In this document: positions 33,601-41,796 of the stretch, piece by piece | How the letters are laid out: every line of letters starts with the position of its first letter | How positions within the stretch are numbered: position 1 is the stretch's first letter | Source: Deltaproteobacteria bacterium | GTDB lineage: Bacteria; Myxococcota; JACPTQ01 | Direction of reading: 5' to 3' | Assembly: GCA_016192705.1 (NCBI GenBank) | Contig: JACPTQ010000042.1 | Location: 1-64,000 of the forward strand | Length of the DNA stretch: 64,000 bases | Made by a program: the position numbers and the translations under genes | The notes under the pieces: model-generated | Database searches by the model: none | What the model saw: the letters and a program-made list of their open reading frames with translations, nothing else | Told to the model about the DNA's origin: nothing

Positions 33601-36133
33601 GCCCCAGCGTCTCCTTCCGGTATTCAGCATCCTCGCAGTCGAACGATTGTTCGGGTGAAAGGCCAGAGGCTTGTGCAAGTGTCTTTGTCAAGTCCTCGAG
33701 CCCAGTCGCCTGAAGGATGATGCCGAGGATCGTTCCCACGACCGACGAGACCCCGCCCGCCACGGCGGCGCCCGCACCGCTCTGGCTCGATCCGCCTTGC
33801 GCATTCCTCTCATTGGCGATCTCCGCCGCACCATCGTCGAGCAGCTTACTGATGAAGTGCTCCTGATTGTAGAAGGGGCTGGGTGGGCTGGGGTTGCAAT
33901 CAAGTGGTTTGCCGTCCACCTTCGGCGCCGGCCCCGACGACGGCCCGGGCTTCCAGCTACAGCCGTCGCGCCAGAATTTTTTGACCTCCTCCAGTTTCTC
34001 TTTCACCTGTGGGTGCGAGAAGATCGCGTTCCACAGCGGCGACTTGCTCGTGTTGGCGTCCATCCAAATCTTCGCGAATTTCTTTATCCCGTCTTTGTTC
34101 AGGGAACGACCATCTGGAAACACAAACCCGCGGCACGTCTCGATCTCCCCCACGAGCAAAAAGCACTTCTGCCATGGGCTAATCGGAAGTTGGTCGAGGA
34201 CCTGCCTCCCCTGGGACGATAGGATCTTCGAACCGAACGGGAAGAACCGGCGCACCCGGAGGACCTTGCGAACGCTCGTGTCCAGTCGCTGGTCCGATGC
34301 CTCTTGTTTCCGATGGCGTTCGGTGTCAAACGCCTCCTCGATGGCACGACCGACAGCCCAGTTGAATACCGTGTTCCCGGTTGGCAGCTCGGTGAAGGTG
34401 AACTTCCGGGTCCCGAGCGAGCCGCCCAGGTCAACCGAAACGATTGCGGACGGCGTACCGACCGCGGTTGCTGGGTTTGGTTGCCCTGTCGAAAGCTTGG
34501 GGTACTTGGCCTCCGCCTTTTCCCGGCAGTTGTCCCCCGCCCGCTTGCCGTCGACGCATTGATCGAAAAGCGCCTCGAGCGCACAGCGCGCGCACGCCTC
34601 GATCTCGTTGGCGGTTTTCGGAGACTGGCAGACGGCGTTGATCTCGTTGCAGTCGGTCCAGAAGCGGTTGAGCTCGAGCTTCTCGGCGGCCTTGTAGGTG
34701 GCGAAGGCATTCTTGATCGGCGCCGGTCCCGTTTCAAAGTACCTTGTCGTCGTGCGGTATTCCCACGCATCGGTCCATTGGTCGACCTTGAGCCGGAGCG
34801 ACTCGCGGTCGGTCTGTTGCGGCGCGCTCGCGTTCTGGTTATCGACATCGGCCTTCAGCTCCAGAGGGGGATTTGGTAGCCGAACGTGGTCTTTGCTCTC
34901 CTCTTTGTTGTCCTCGAAGACACGCGCCTTTCCCGCCTTTCGAAAAAACCCGCTCACCCGACCGGCGATGGCTCGAAACGTCTCGCCCTTCAGGTGGTTC
35001 TGTCCCGTGATGACGCCAAGATCCTGTTTCAAAAGCTCCTCGGCGAGGAGACGATTGAGATCGTCTTTCTTGATGGTGCACGACACCTTCGGCGGCGGCC
35101 CGATGAGTCTCGCGCGCATATCGACGCCGAGAGACCTGCCGTGCTGGCGGCGGCAAGCGAGGTCAAAGTCGGGGCGAAAACGCCCGCCCTCGCGCGCATC
35201 GCATTCGAGTGACTCGGCGACCGGGGTTGATTTATTCTCCAATCGGCAGGCTTGGGCGAGATCGACGAGGCGGACGTCGTCGGCAAGCTTACCGTCGGCG
35301 AGCTTGAGCTTCGCGCGAACGACCCTCATCGCATTCTCCGCATCGACTCCCAAAACGTCCGCTGTCCCGCGAATCTGGACCGGGTCTTCGGTGGCCTTCC
35401 CCGATCGCCCTTTGACGAGGAGCGCGAGGTCTTTTCTGAGAGTTTCCTCGAGCTGCAGATGTGTCACCTCGCAGACCTCGACGACGTCGTCTTTCTTGGG
35501 CGGTCCTTGGTATTTCGACGAAGAGCCTTTCGGGTCGTTTCGTGGCCCCGCGTCCGTTCGCTCAAGCGCATCGTCGGCGTTGGAGATCGGCGCCTCCCAA
35601 TCGCCAGCTGTTTGCGCCCCACCGGCCTTCGAGACCCTCACCTGGGTGATGCGAGCGAACCCAGGCATGTGGCGGCTGATCTCGCGACAACCGAAGTTGT
35701 AAAGCGCGGCGACGGGGTCGTTCGCGGTCTTGATCATGTCGACGCGCTTCCAGATGTAGTCGATGTAGGCGTCGAGCCCGGGCAAGATCCCTTCGTACTT
35801 CACGATCGGGGCGACGCAATCGGCTGGTCCGGCGCCCGCCGGGCATTTCCGCTCGCCAAGGTCGTCGGGGAGCTTCTGTCCCGCGGGCAGTGTGCCGGAA
35901 GCGATTTTGGCCTCGAGCGTCGACTTGAGCGCTGCGATTGGGACGAGCGCGCCGAGACCCTTTCCGTATTTCTGGCGAAGCGGCTGCAACGCCGCCCGAT
36001 CCGCCGATGCGAGAGAAACAGCGCTCGCAAGGTCTCGATTGGCCGTCGGCCGTCCTCGAAGCCTCAGATCCGCCCGTGTTCCATCAGGCAAAACGACCAA
36101 ACCCAGAACAACCAACAGCCGCGGCAAGCGCAT
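30611..36133 (-). CDS. Giant exported helical-repeat protein, unknown function
   Basis: The protein has 1840 residues, an ATG with AGGAGG, and a Sec signal peptide (LPRLLVVLGLVVL...TRA). Residues ~20-800 are polar, mixed structure with scattered cysteines (DLACRRQHG, CARCALEALFDQC, CKIK-like spacing) that suggest disulphides. From about 830 to the end there is a long run of amphipathic or hydrophobic helices with loosely repeated units of ~100-120 residues ('V...V-x-x-A-x-x-F-L...G-x-x-x-L-I-x-x-L-I-x-x-A'), for example IIVQVVERVVGGNPVMPVLK and TTFINALIDAAGGFVK. It has no enzyme motif. It may be a surface, lipid-binding or membrane-active protein. A smaller protein at 54.9-56.5 kb has a similar style. 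Confidence 0.75.
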   Translation of the reverse strand: MRLPRLLVVLGLVVLPDGTRADLRLRGRPTANRDLASAVSLASADRAALQPLRQKYGKGLGALVPIAALKSTLEAKIASGTLPAGQKLPDDLGERKCPAGAGPADCVAPIVKYEGILPGLDAYIDYIWKRVDMIKTANDPVAALYNFGCREISRHMPGFARITQVRVSKAGGAQTAGDWEAPISNADDALERTDAGPRNDPKGSSSKYQGPPKKDDVVEVCEVTHLQLEETLRKDLALLVKGRSGKATEDPVQIRGTADVLGVDAENAMRVVRAKLKLADGKLADDVRLVDLAQACRLENKSTPVAESLECDAREGGRFRPDFDLACRRQHGRSLGVDMRARLIGPPPKVSCTIKKDDLNRLLAEELLKQDLGVITGQNHLKGETFRAIAGRVSGFFRKAGKARVFEDNKEESKDHVRLPNPPLELKADVDNQNASAPQQTDRESLRLKVDQWTDAWEYRTTTRYFETGPAPIKNAFATYKAAEKLELNRFWTDCNEINAVCQSPKTANEIEACARCALEALFDQCVDGKRAGDNCREKAEAKYPKLSTGQPNPATAVGTPSAIVSVDLGGSLGTRKFTFTELPTGNTVFNWAVGRAIEEAFDTERHRKQEASDQRLDTSVRKVLRVRRFFPFGSKILSSQGRQVLDQLPISPWQKCFLLVGEIETCRGFVFPDGRSLNKDGIKKFAKIWMDANTSKSPLWNAIFSHPQVKEKLEEVKKFWRDGCSWKPGPSSGPAPKVDGKPLDCNPSPPSPFYNQEHFISKLLDDGAAEIANERNAQGGSSQSGAGAAVAGGVSSVVGTILGIILQATGLEDLTKTLAQASGLSPEQSFDCEDAEYRKETLGLSGSMDNKLACLTKVFLKNFGTSLESIIVMLGNRTVDLVLNILKMALKGVKATLLSSAAAVPFAGSILVQLVEVAWWLVFDFGIKALLKGVVVANLPKWLKLKELSTGDPSQIEINPVLAVVIGFVLDMIQSASQYGSKGPVQAAFAAALTTIETILANIKPPPSFWIRALIFSKRAIVANSREGMSVGDQFKEVIIGMIEGFKVVIAERIENLGARGTFTTAVGEIQNTVRNANFAAFQGGLTNASDKGKYLLKFIVDFLATKIFPSVVPIITAFVPMPEIAKTILNTIATSLSSAVAKLRSGSPLTPAEVGAWIAGSFGELGKWFLAQIPASGSVKTLIEEVYNWIVWVIGNISQFKTDYIDNPWAFVTKIVGWIRPFVENQLAAFISDVFGFEKTLVTQTIARLFDFLTDDAKRGAVFGGTDVNANVKAILANAVDVAKPYLIGRLKNVAAGTGLEPTIENVLSALLGPNGPFVKGKVFFDSVPTWLATNGNAILGEVATAVKEILKKKATDAGASPVVVAIADAVVTEMVNALVSLEVGGLTALAGKGAVQVVKLAKRAMGKVVDAVVNIVSAGSPTIGGHVRTVLGGLVELFANPQRTIPEAQAAWTAFTNTVGSSVRALLAWMVQGVTPTIDVSKVVFNEATVAAIIVQVVERVVGGNPVMPVLKTIIEKAVHYAANPSELASLLPAGPGGAKAVWMQIRGVVSQLLDQLIGWAVRDLELKPVVVAAKGILLSVFDNIGATAQEIGNLVKGKLAEMIPVLMTFLKAKVVPLFPASLVILKDLVIQGLDWLGTFVVSLLANGPNAWNQLTLNGASGVVSGIVDKVLGVAKAQIARVAPAGAVTTFINALIDAAGGFVKNAKTLATTFSGSDVKKKVEAILVVIAPAVRAFLTAVVVNKVPEGVAKTVVTFLVNQLCGLLEKPADLIAFIDKVKSGGAAGLAGLKTMVMDLVTGPFLRDLASLLDAKAKTIADILRAGIDYVKNNGAAFFAP

Positions 36134-36236
36134 CTTCCCCTCCTGTCTTTCCAGTTCCGTGTTTCGCCTGTTTACATTGCTTAGACGCTTCCCGCACCCG
36201 ATTTATTCAATTGAGATTTCGACGATTCGCGCGCCG

Positions 36237-37631
36237 TCAGAACGCCCCGTCGCCGCGCCCACCTTCGGCAAGGTTCTCGAACCGCGTGAACTCGGAAAAA
36301 AACCGGACGCGCGCGAGGCCGATCGGGCCGTTTCGCTGCTTTCCTAAGATGATTTCTGCGACGCCCTTATCTTTGGAGTCGCGGTCGTAAACTTCGTCGC
36401 GATAAATGAACATGATGACATCAGCGTCCTGCTCAATGGCGCCCGACTCACGAAGGTCGGCGAGGCGCGGCCGCTTATCGTCGCGCGATTCAACGCCGCG
36501 ATTGAGCTGCGACAGCGCGAGGACCGGCACGTTTAGCTCTTTCGCCAAGGCCTTCAGCGAGCGCGAGATGTCAGAGATTTCACGCTCGCGCCCTTCGGCC
36601 GCGCTTTCGGAGCGACCGCGCATCAGCTGCAGGTAGTCAACGATGACGAGGTCAAGTGAGCCCTGCGCCGCAAGCCGCCGCGCCTTTGAGCGCATCTCGA
36701 GCGCCGATATCGCCGGCGTGTCGTCGATATAGAGCGACGCCCGCGCAATCTTCCCGGCCGCCTCCGTGATGCGCCCCCATTCATCGGGCTTCACAAAACC
36801 ACGCCGCAGCTCGTTTGAATCGACGCGCGCTTCCGAGCAAAGCACGCGCTGAATCAACTGATCGGCCGACATTTCAAGCGAAAAAACCGCGACCGTCTTC
36901 CCGGCCTCAAGCGCCGCGTGCTCTGCGATGTTGAGTGCGAGCGCCGTCTTTCCCATCGACGGGCGCGCCGCGAGCACCAGCAAATCGCTCTTTTGAAATC
37001 CGCACGTCAAATCGTCGAGCCGCTCAAATCCCGTTGGAATTCCCGTCAGACTTTCTTTTCGCAAAAAGAGTTGTTCGAGCCGGTCGTAACTTTCGCGCAC
37101 AACATCGTGCGCCGGCCTAAGCCCTCGCTGAAACCGGTCGGCCGCGACCTGAAAAATAATCTGCTCCGCTTCCTCGACGACCGCGGGCGCCTCACCGCTA
37201 CCCGCGGCGCCCTGCGCGCGCGTCGCGATTTGATTCGCCGCCCCGAGGAGCCTTCGCAACAGCGCTCGCTCATGAACGATCCGTGCATACGCCTCGGCGT
37301 TCGCCGCGCTCGGCACAGCGTCAACGAGCGAAGCCAAAAATACCGCTCCCCCAACCGCATCGAGCGCCCCCGCCGCGCTGAGGGCGTCCGAGAGCGTCAA
37401 CAAGTCGATCGGACGGTCGGCCTCCGCGAGCTTCAAGCACACCTGGTAGATCGTCTGGTGCGCCTCGCGGTAAAAATCGCCCGCGGCGATGAGACCCGCC
37501 ACGGCGTCGACCGTTGCGTTATCTAGAATGATACTTCCGAGGACAGCGATTTCAGCTTCGATGCTGTGGGGAAGGTTGAGAGACGACGCCCCCTCGCGAG
37601 ATTCCGGTCGAGGTATGAGCGCCGCTCCCAC
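36237..37631 (-). CDS. dnaB: Replicative DNA helicase DnaB
   Basis: The protein has 464 residues. The N-terminal DnaB domain starts SLNLPHSIEAEIAVLGSIIL. The C-terminal RecA-like domain has Walker A AARPSMGKTALALN, Walker B VIVDYLQLM and the arginine-finger region VLALSQLNRG. It unwinds the fork as a hexamer with the primase. The start is GTG at 37631 by default: no strong ribosome site is seen and a short N-terminal extension is possible. It sits 9 nt after rplI in the ribosomal operon. Confidence 0.96.
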   Translation of the reverse strand: MGAALIPRPESREGASSLNLPHSIEAEIAVLGSIILDNATVDAVAGLIAAGDFYREAHQTIYQVCLKLAEADRPIDLLTLSDALSAAGALDAVGGAVFLASLVDAVPSAANAEAYARIVHERALLRRLLGAANQIATRAQGAAGSGEAPAVVEEAEQIIFQVAADRFQRGLRPAHDVVRESYDRLEQLFLRKESLTGIPTGFERLDDLTCGFQKSDLLVLAARPSMGKTALALNIAEHAALEAGKTVAVFSLEMSADQLIQRVLCSEARVDSNELRRGFVKPDEWGRITEAAGKIARASLYIDDTPAISALEMRSKARRLAAQGSLDLVIVDYLQLMRGRSESAAEGREREISDISRSLKALAKELNVPVLALSQLNRGVESRDDKRPRLADLRESGAIEQDADVIMFIYRDEVYDRDSKDKGVAEIILGKQRNGPIGLARVRFFSEFTRFENLAEGGRGDGAF

Positions 37632-37640
37632 CCGAAATAT

Positions 37641-38093
37641 TTACGCTTCGGCCTTTGCGACAACGTTCACGGTGAACGCCGCGACGATTTCCGCCGACAG
37701 TTTCACTTCGACCGTCGTTTCGCCGAGGGCCTTGAGCGGCTCGGGCAAGACAATCTGCCGCTTCTCGACGGTGAGCCCCTTGTCGCGAAGCGCATCCTCA
37801 AGATCCTTCGACGTCACCGAGCCGAACAACTTCCCAGCCTCGCCCGCCGCGCGCTCAATCGTCACCGTAATGCCCGTGAGCTTCGTCGCCATCGCCTCGG
37901 CGTCCTTCCGACGCTGCAACGCAAGCCGCCCCAGCACCGCTTTCTCGTGCTCAAGCTGCCGAACGTTTTCAACCGTCGCCCGAAGCGCCTTCCCCTGCGG
38001 AATCAAGAAGTTACGGCCGTACCCCTCCTTCACGGAGACGAGCTCGCCCATCTTCCCGAGGTTCGCCACATCTGCTTTCAAAATTACTTTCAT
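37641..38093 (-). CDS. rplI: 50S ribosomal protein bL9
   Basis: The protein has 150 residues, normal length. The N-terminal domain has MKVILKADVANLGKMGELV and VKEGYGRNFLIPQGKA, the conserved 23S-binding part. A connecting helix and the C-terminal domain (TVTIERAAGEAGKLFGSVTS) follow. It lies between rpsR and dnaB, with GGAG before the ATG. Confidence 0.97.
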   Translation of the reverse strand: MKVILKADVANLGKMGELVSVKEGYGRNFLIPQGKALRATVENVRQLEHEKAVLGRLALQRRKDAEAMATKLTGITVTIERAAGEAGKLFGSVTSKDLEDALRDKGLTVEKRQIVLPEPLKALGETTVEVKLSAEIVAAFTVNVVAKAEA

Positions 38094-38105
38094 GGCGTTC
38101 TCCTC

Positions 38106-38390
38106 TCAACCAGCCGACACAACGTACGGCAAAAACGCGATCTGCCGCGCTCGCCGAACCGCCACCGCGACCTTCCGCTGATGCGTCGCGCAGTTTCCAC
38201 TCAGCCGACGTGGCAAAATCTTCCCACGCTCGGAGATAAAGTTCCGAAGCATGCTCGTGTCTTTGTAATCAACGTCCGGCAGCTTATCGACGCAAAATCG
38301 GCAAACCCGACGTTTCTGAATTCCACCGCGCCGCTTCCGGTCGAAGTCGTCATCGTGATCTCGTTCCCGGTCTCGATCAAAGTCTCTCAT
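38106..38390 (-). CDS. rpsR: 30S ribosomal protein bS18
   Basis: The protein has 94 residues. The core GGIQKRRVCRFCVDKLPDVD, then RNFISERGKILPRRLSGNC and the final QRKVAVAVRRARQIAFLPYV, is typical. The CxxC...C pattern (CRFC and later Cys) suggests a zinc-binding type of bS18. The N-terminal 18 residues are an extra Asp/Arg-rich run. The ATG overlaps the rpsF stop (ATGA); bS6 and bS18 bind each other on the 30S platform. Confidence 0.97.
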   Translation of the reverse strand: MRDFDRDRERDHDDDFDRKRRGGIQKRRVCRFCVDKLPDVDYKDTSMLRNFISERGKILPRRLSGNCATHQRKVAVAVRRARQIAFLPYVVSAG

Positions 38391-38920
38391 CTTCCACCTC
38401 TGTCACCGCGACCACGGCCGCTTTCGTTGTCCCCATGCTCCGCAAGCGCGCTCGCCACAAAATCGTCGTCGTACGCGTCGAATTCGTCACGCCGCCCACG
38501 CCCGCGGTCGTCCCGCTCTGGACGCAATGGCTCGTCGGCGACATCGACAATCTTGTTTTTGTCGTCGGTCAAATCCACCGCCGCCTTCGACTCTGGATCG
38601 ACGTCGTCCGCAATCCGCTTCGAGTGAATGCGCACGACATCGTCCTGCATCCTGAGATTCCGCTGAATCTCGTCGACGGTTTTCCCATCGCGCGACAAAT
38701 AACCCGCAAGCATCACGATCCCCTTCGGGTTTTTCGCCACCGGGAACGCCAGTTTCTTGCGCCCCAAGTTGTCGAACCGAACGATCTTCCCGTTCAGCCG
38801 CGCGACCGTTTCATAAACGCGCTTATTTGTCCGCTGGAGCACTTCTTCATTCGCGTCGGCACGCACGATAAAAATCGTCTCGTACTCGCGCAGCTTCTCT
38901 TTTCCTTCTACCTGCTTCAT
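38387..38920 (-). CDS. rpsF: 30S ribosomal protein bS6 with a long acidic tail
   Basis: The protein has 177 residues from MKQVEGKEK, with GGGAGG a few nt upstream. The bS6 fold covers residues ~8-110 (REYETIFIVRADANEE, NLGRKKLAFPVAKNPKGI, LRMQDDVVRIHSKR). The last ~70 residues are Asp/Glu/Arg/Gly-rich and end in an RGRGDRGGR run, longer than in most bacteria and probably disordered. A hairpin with a GGAA loop lies in the leader. It is coupled to rpsR by ATGA. Confidence 0.96.
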   Translation of the reverse strand: MKQVEGKEKLREYETIFIVRADANEEVLQRTNKRVYETVARLNGKIVRFDNLGRKKLAFPVAKNPKGIVMLAGYLSRDGKTVDEIQRNLRMQDDVVRIHSKRIADDVDPESKAAVDLTDDKNKIVDVADEPLRPERDDRGRGRRDEFDAYDDDFVASALAEHGDNESGRGRGDRGGR

Positions 38921-38937
38921 CACACCTCCCTATGGAT

Positions 38938-38956
38938 GTGGGGTCTTCCGACCCAC
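38938..38956 (-). promoter_or_regulatory. rpsF leader hairpin with a GNRA-type loop
   Basis: In the mRNA sense, GTGGGTC pairs with GACCCAC, with one extra C bulged, around a GGAA tetraloop. The stem ends 17 nt before the rpsF ATG. bS6:bS18 complexes regulate their own mRNA through leader hairpins in many bacteria. I do not see a firm match to that consensus, and there is no U-run to make it a terminator for pth, so its role is open. Confidence 0.35.
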
Positions 38957-38985
38957 AGTCCGACTCTTTCGCGCCGGACAAGGAG

Positions 38986-39570
38986 TTACTCGCTCGCTTT
39001 ACGCGGACGTGATCGATTTGTTCGATTCATCGCCGCCACGAGCCCCTTCTCACCAAACACCCGAGCCGCTTCCGCCGCCCGAGAAATCATCTCTTCCCAT
39101 CCGACCCGCTCGTCCTCCCGCAACCGCGAAAGAACAAAATCGGCCGGGTCCCAATCTGCGGGCGGTCGCCCAATCCCGCACCGCACCCGCCCAAACCCGC
39201 CGCCCAGCACCGCTTCGATCGATCGAAGCCCGTTGTGCCCACCGTGCCCGCCGCCATCCTTAACCTGCACACGCCCAAACTCGAGCTCCATGTCGTCGTG
39301 CACAACGACCCAGTCGCTCGCCCCAAGCTTGAAAAACCGCACCGCCTCCGCGACCGCGGCTCCGCTCAGGTTCATGTACGTCTCGGGTTTTAGAAGCCAC
39401 GCCTCCTCGCCCGAGAGCCGCACGCGCGCCACGACACCGCGAAACTTTCGCTGCCATGTCGCCCCGCACGCCTCGGCCACGCGATCGACAACCCGAAACC
39501 CGACGTTGTGCCGCGTTCCCGCGTACTCCGAACCCGGATTTCCAAGCCCAACCACCAACCGCGCCGACAT
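38986..39570 (-). CDS. pth: Peptidyl-tRNA hydrolase
   Basis: The protein has 194 residues, normal length. Family motifs are LVVGLGNPGSEYAGTRHNVG (substrate-binding Asn and catalytic His in TRHNVGF), LLKPETYMNLSG, VVVHDDMELEFG, and GGGHGGHNGLRSI. It frees peptidyl-tRNAs dropped from ribosomes. It lies between rplY and rpsF, 31 nt after the rplY stop. Confidence 0.97.
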   Translation of the reverse strand: MSARLVVGLGNPGSEYAGTRHNVGFRVVDRVAEACGATWQRKFRGVVARVRLSGEEAWLLKPETYMNLSGAAVAEAVRFFKLGASDWVVVHDDMELEFGRVQVKDGGGHGGHNGLRSIEAVLGGGFGRVRCGIGRPPADWDPADFVLSRLREDERVGWEEMISRAAEAARVFGEKGLVAAMNRTNRSRPRKASE

Positions 39571-39600
39571 CGCGGCTCCAACCGTCTCGCGCCGACCGCG

Positions 39601-40368
39601 CTACTTCTTTTCCTTTCCACCCGCCGCTGGCTTTGCCGCCCCAGCCGCCGGAGCCGCCCCCGGTGCACCCTTCGCCGCGCCCGCCGCCGGCGCTGCTCCC
39701 GGAGCCGCCCCCGGTGCCGCACCCGGTGCACCCGGAACCGCCCCAGCAACCGCCGCTTCGCCTTCCGCTGGCGCCGCGACCTCGGCCTCTGCAACCTTCT
39801 CCTCTTCCGGCGCAACCACGTGCACAACCGTCTGCTTCGGGTCCATGACGATCTTCACTTTGGCAGGCGGCTTCAAATCCTCGGCCTTGATGCCATCGCC
39901 AATTCCAAGCGCCGAAATATCGACTTCGATCTTCGCTGGAATATCGGCCGGCAAGCAAACAACCGGCACGCGCCGCACAACCTGGTGCAAAATCCCGCCC
40001 TCGTTCTGCCCAACCGCGCGTCCCACGACCGCGATCGCCACATCGACGCGGGTCGGCGTCGTCGGATCGACCTCGCGGAAATCGGCGTGCAAAAACTCTT
40101 TCGACACCGGGTGCGCCTGAAAGTCGTGGAGCAGCACCGTTCGCGTCGACGACGACCCGTTGTTTTTCACGTGGAGCGAGAGCACCGTGTTCATCCCCCA
40201 CGGCGTCGCAACCGCCTTCTCAAGGTCGTGCGGCGACACACAAAGCGCAACCGACTCTTTCCCGCGCGCGTAACAAACCGCCGGGATCAAACCCAGCCGC
40301 CGCGCCTGCCGCGCCCCGCCCTTACCCCGCCGCTCTCTCACTTCCGCATTTAGCGTTCTCGCTTCCAT
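39601..40368 (-). CDS. rplY: 50S ribosomal protein bL25 (CTC form) with Ala/Pro/Gly-rich tail
   Basis: The protein has 255 residues from MEARTLNAEV, with GAGGG 8 nt upstream. The 5S-rRNA-binding bL25 domain (1-95; RERRGKGGARQARRLGLIPA) is followed by the CTC/TL5 beta domain (to ~190; LPADIPAKIEVDISALGIGD). The last ~55 residues are a repetitive Ala-Pro-Gly tail (APGAAPGAAP-type units) ending in Lys, unusual for the family and probably flexible. It lies between prs and pth. Confidence 0.95.
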   Translation of the reverse strand: MEARTLNAEVRERRGKGGARQARRLGLIPAVCYARGKESVALCVSPHDLEKAVATPWGMNTVLSLHVKNNGSSSTRTVLLHDFQAHPVSKEFLHADFREVDPTTPTRVDVAIAVVGRAVGQNEGGILHQVVRRVPVVCLPADIPAKIEVDISALGIGDGIKAEDLKPPAKVKIVMDPKQTVVHVVAPEEEKVAEAEVAAPAEGEAAVAGAVPGAPGAAPGAAPGAAPAAGAAKGAPGAAPAAGAAKPAAGGKEKK

Positions 40369-40397
40369 TTTCGTTCCCTCGTCTCTCTTCTCTCTCG

Positions 40398-41360
40398 TCA
40401 AACAAACAGCGAACTCACGGAGTCGTTGTTGTGGATCCGCCGGATCCCCTCCGCGAGCAGCTTCGCCACCGACAGCACAACAAACTTGGGCGACCCCTTC
40501 GCGTCCGCGCCGAGCGGGATCGTGTCGGTCACGATGATCTTCTCGATCTTCGAATCGCCGAGCCGCTTCAAGGCCGGCCCCGACAGCACCGCGTGCGTGG
40601 ACAGCGCAAAGAGGCGCACCGCCCCACGATCCGCAATCGCCGCCGCAGCCTGCGTGATCGTCCCCGCGGTGTCAATCATGTCGTCGAGGAGCACCGCGAC
40701 TTTGCCCTTCACCTCGCCGATGATGTTCATCACCTCAGCAACGTTCGGCCCCGTGCGGCGCTTGTCGACGATGGCAAGCTGCGATCCCAGCCGCTTCGCA
40801 TACGCCCGCGCCCGCTCGACGCCGCCCGTGTCTGGCGACACAATAACGACATCCTCAGGCGAAAACGCCGCGACCAGCGTGTCGCGCAAATACTCGAGCA
40901 TGATGGGCGCCGAATAAAGGTGATCGAACGGTATGTCGAAAAACCCCTGAATCTGCCCCGCGTGCAGATCCATCGACATCACGCGATCGACGCCCGCCGC
41001 CGCAAGCAAGTCGGCGCACAGCTTTGCGCTGATCGGCGTCCGCGGCGCGACTTTGCGGTCTTGCCGCGCATAACCGTAATACGGCACGACCGCCGTGATT
41101 CGCCCCGCGCTCGCGCGCTTGAGCGCGTCGATCATGATGAGCAGTTCCATCAGGTGGTCGTTGACCGGCGTCGACGTCGACTGCATCACGAAAACGTCTT
41201 GCCCGCGCACGTTCTCGCCGATCTCAACCCAAATCTCGCCGTCCGAAAACCGCGAGACGTGCGACGCGCCGAGCGTCACGCCAAGCTCCTCGGAGATCTC
41301 GCGCGCAAGCGGTGCGTTCGAATTCCCGCTAAAAAGCTTTATTTTCCACGTGGAATTCAA
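40398..41360 (-). CDS. prs: Ribose-phosphate pyrophosphokinase
   Basis: The protein has 320 residues. It makes PRPP for purine, pyrimidine, His, Trp and NAD synthesis. Motifs: [52 protein letters not shown], the [18 protein letters not shown] metal site, [15 protein letters not shown], and the PRPP loop [13 protein letters not shown]. It starts at TTG overlapping the spoVG stop (TTGA); no internal start gives a complete N-terminus. Confidence 0.97.
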   Translation of the reverse strand: MNSTWKIKLFSGNSNAPLAREISEELGVTLGASHVSRFSDGEIWVEIGENVRGQDVFVMQSTSTPVNDHLMELLIMIDALKRASAGRITAVVPYYGYARQDRKVAPRTPISAKLCADLLAAAGVDRVMSMDLHAGQIQGFFDIPFDHLYSAPIMLEYLRDTLVAAFSPEDVVIVSPDTGGVERARAYAKRLGSQLAIVDKRRTGPNVAEVMNIIGEVKGKVAVLLDDMIDTAGTITQAAAAIADRGAVRLFALSTHAVLSGPALKRLGDSKIEKIIVTDTIPLGADAKGSPKFVVLSVAKLLAEGIRRIHNNDSVSSLFV

Positions 41361-41728
41361 TTCAACACCGGCCGATTATCAACCTTTCGTTCCGCTCGCT
41401 CCGTCACCAGGTCGAGGTCATCCAAAGCGCCGTCGTCCACCATGCGGTCCGCGCCATGCGCACGCACCGGCTGGCGTTTAATTTCCGCTGCGTACTCCGC
41501 AAGCACGCGCGACTCAATCATCTCGCGCGTCTCCATGTTGAGCGGGTGCGCCATATCCTTAAACGTGCCGTCCTTCCGCTTCTTCGCCGGCATCGCCACG
41601 AACAGCCCCGAATTCCCATCGATGATCTTGACGTCGCGCACGACGAAACAGGCGTCAAACGTAATCGTCACGTACGCCTTCAAACGCTCTTCGTTCACCG
41701 GAAAAACTTTGACTTCAGTCACTTGCAT
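41357..41728 (-). CDS. spoVG: SpoVG-family RNA/DNA-binding regulator
   Basis: The protein has 123 residues. The SpoVG fold is clear: [58 protein letters not shown] and [16 protein letters not shown]. In Bacillus and Borrelia relatives it binds nucleic acid and tunes gene expression. In deltaproteobacterial genomes it is commonly upstream of prs, as here. The C-terminal 25 residues are not part of the core. AGGGG precedes the ATG. Confidence 0.96.
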   Translation of the reverse strand: MQVTEVKVFPVNEERLKAYVTITFDACFVVRDVKIIDGNSGLFVAMPAKKRKDGTFKDMAHPLNMETREMIESRVLAEYAAEIKRQPVRAHGADRMVDDGALDDLDLVTERAERKVDNRPVLN

Positions 41729-41796
41729 CTTCTTCCCCTCCTCGACGAATCCGCTGTCACACTCCGTTGCCGCTCACTTCCGAGAGGCCCCCAACA

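Noticed and set aside
38938-38956. Rho-independent terminator after pth
   Set aside because: The hairpin has no following T-run on either strand and lies close to the rpsF ribosome site, so it is better read as a leader structure.
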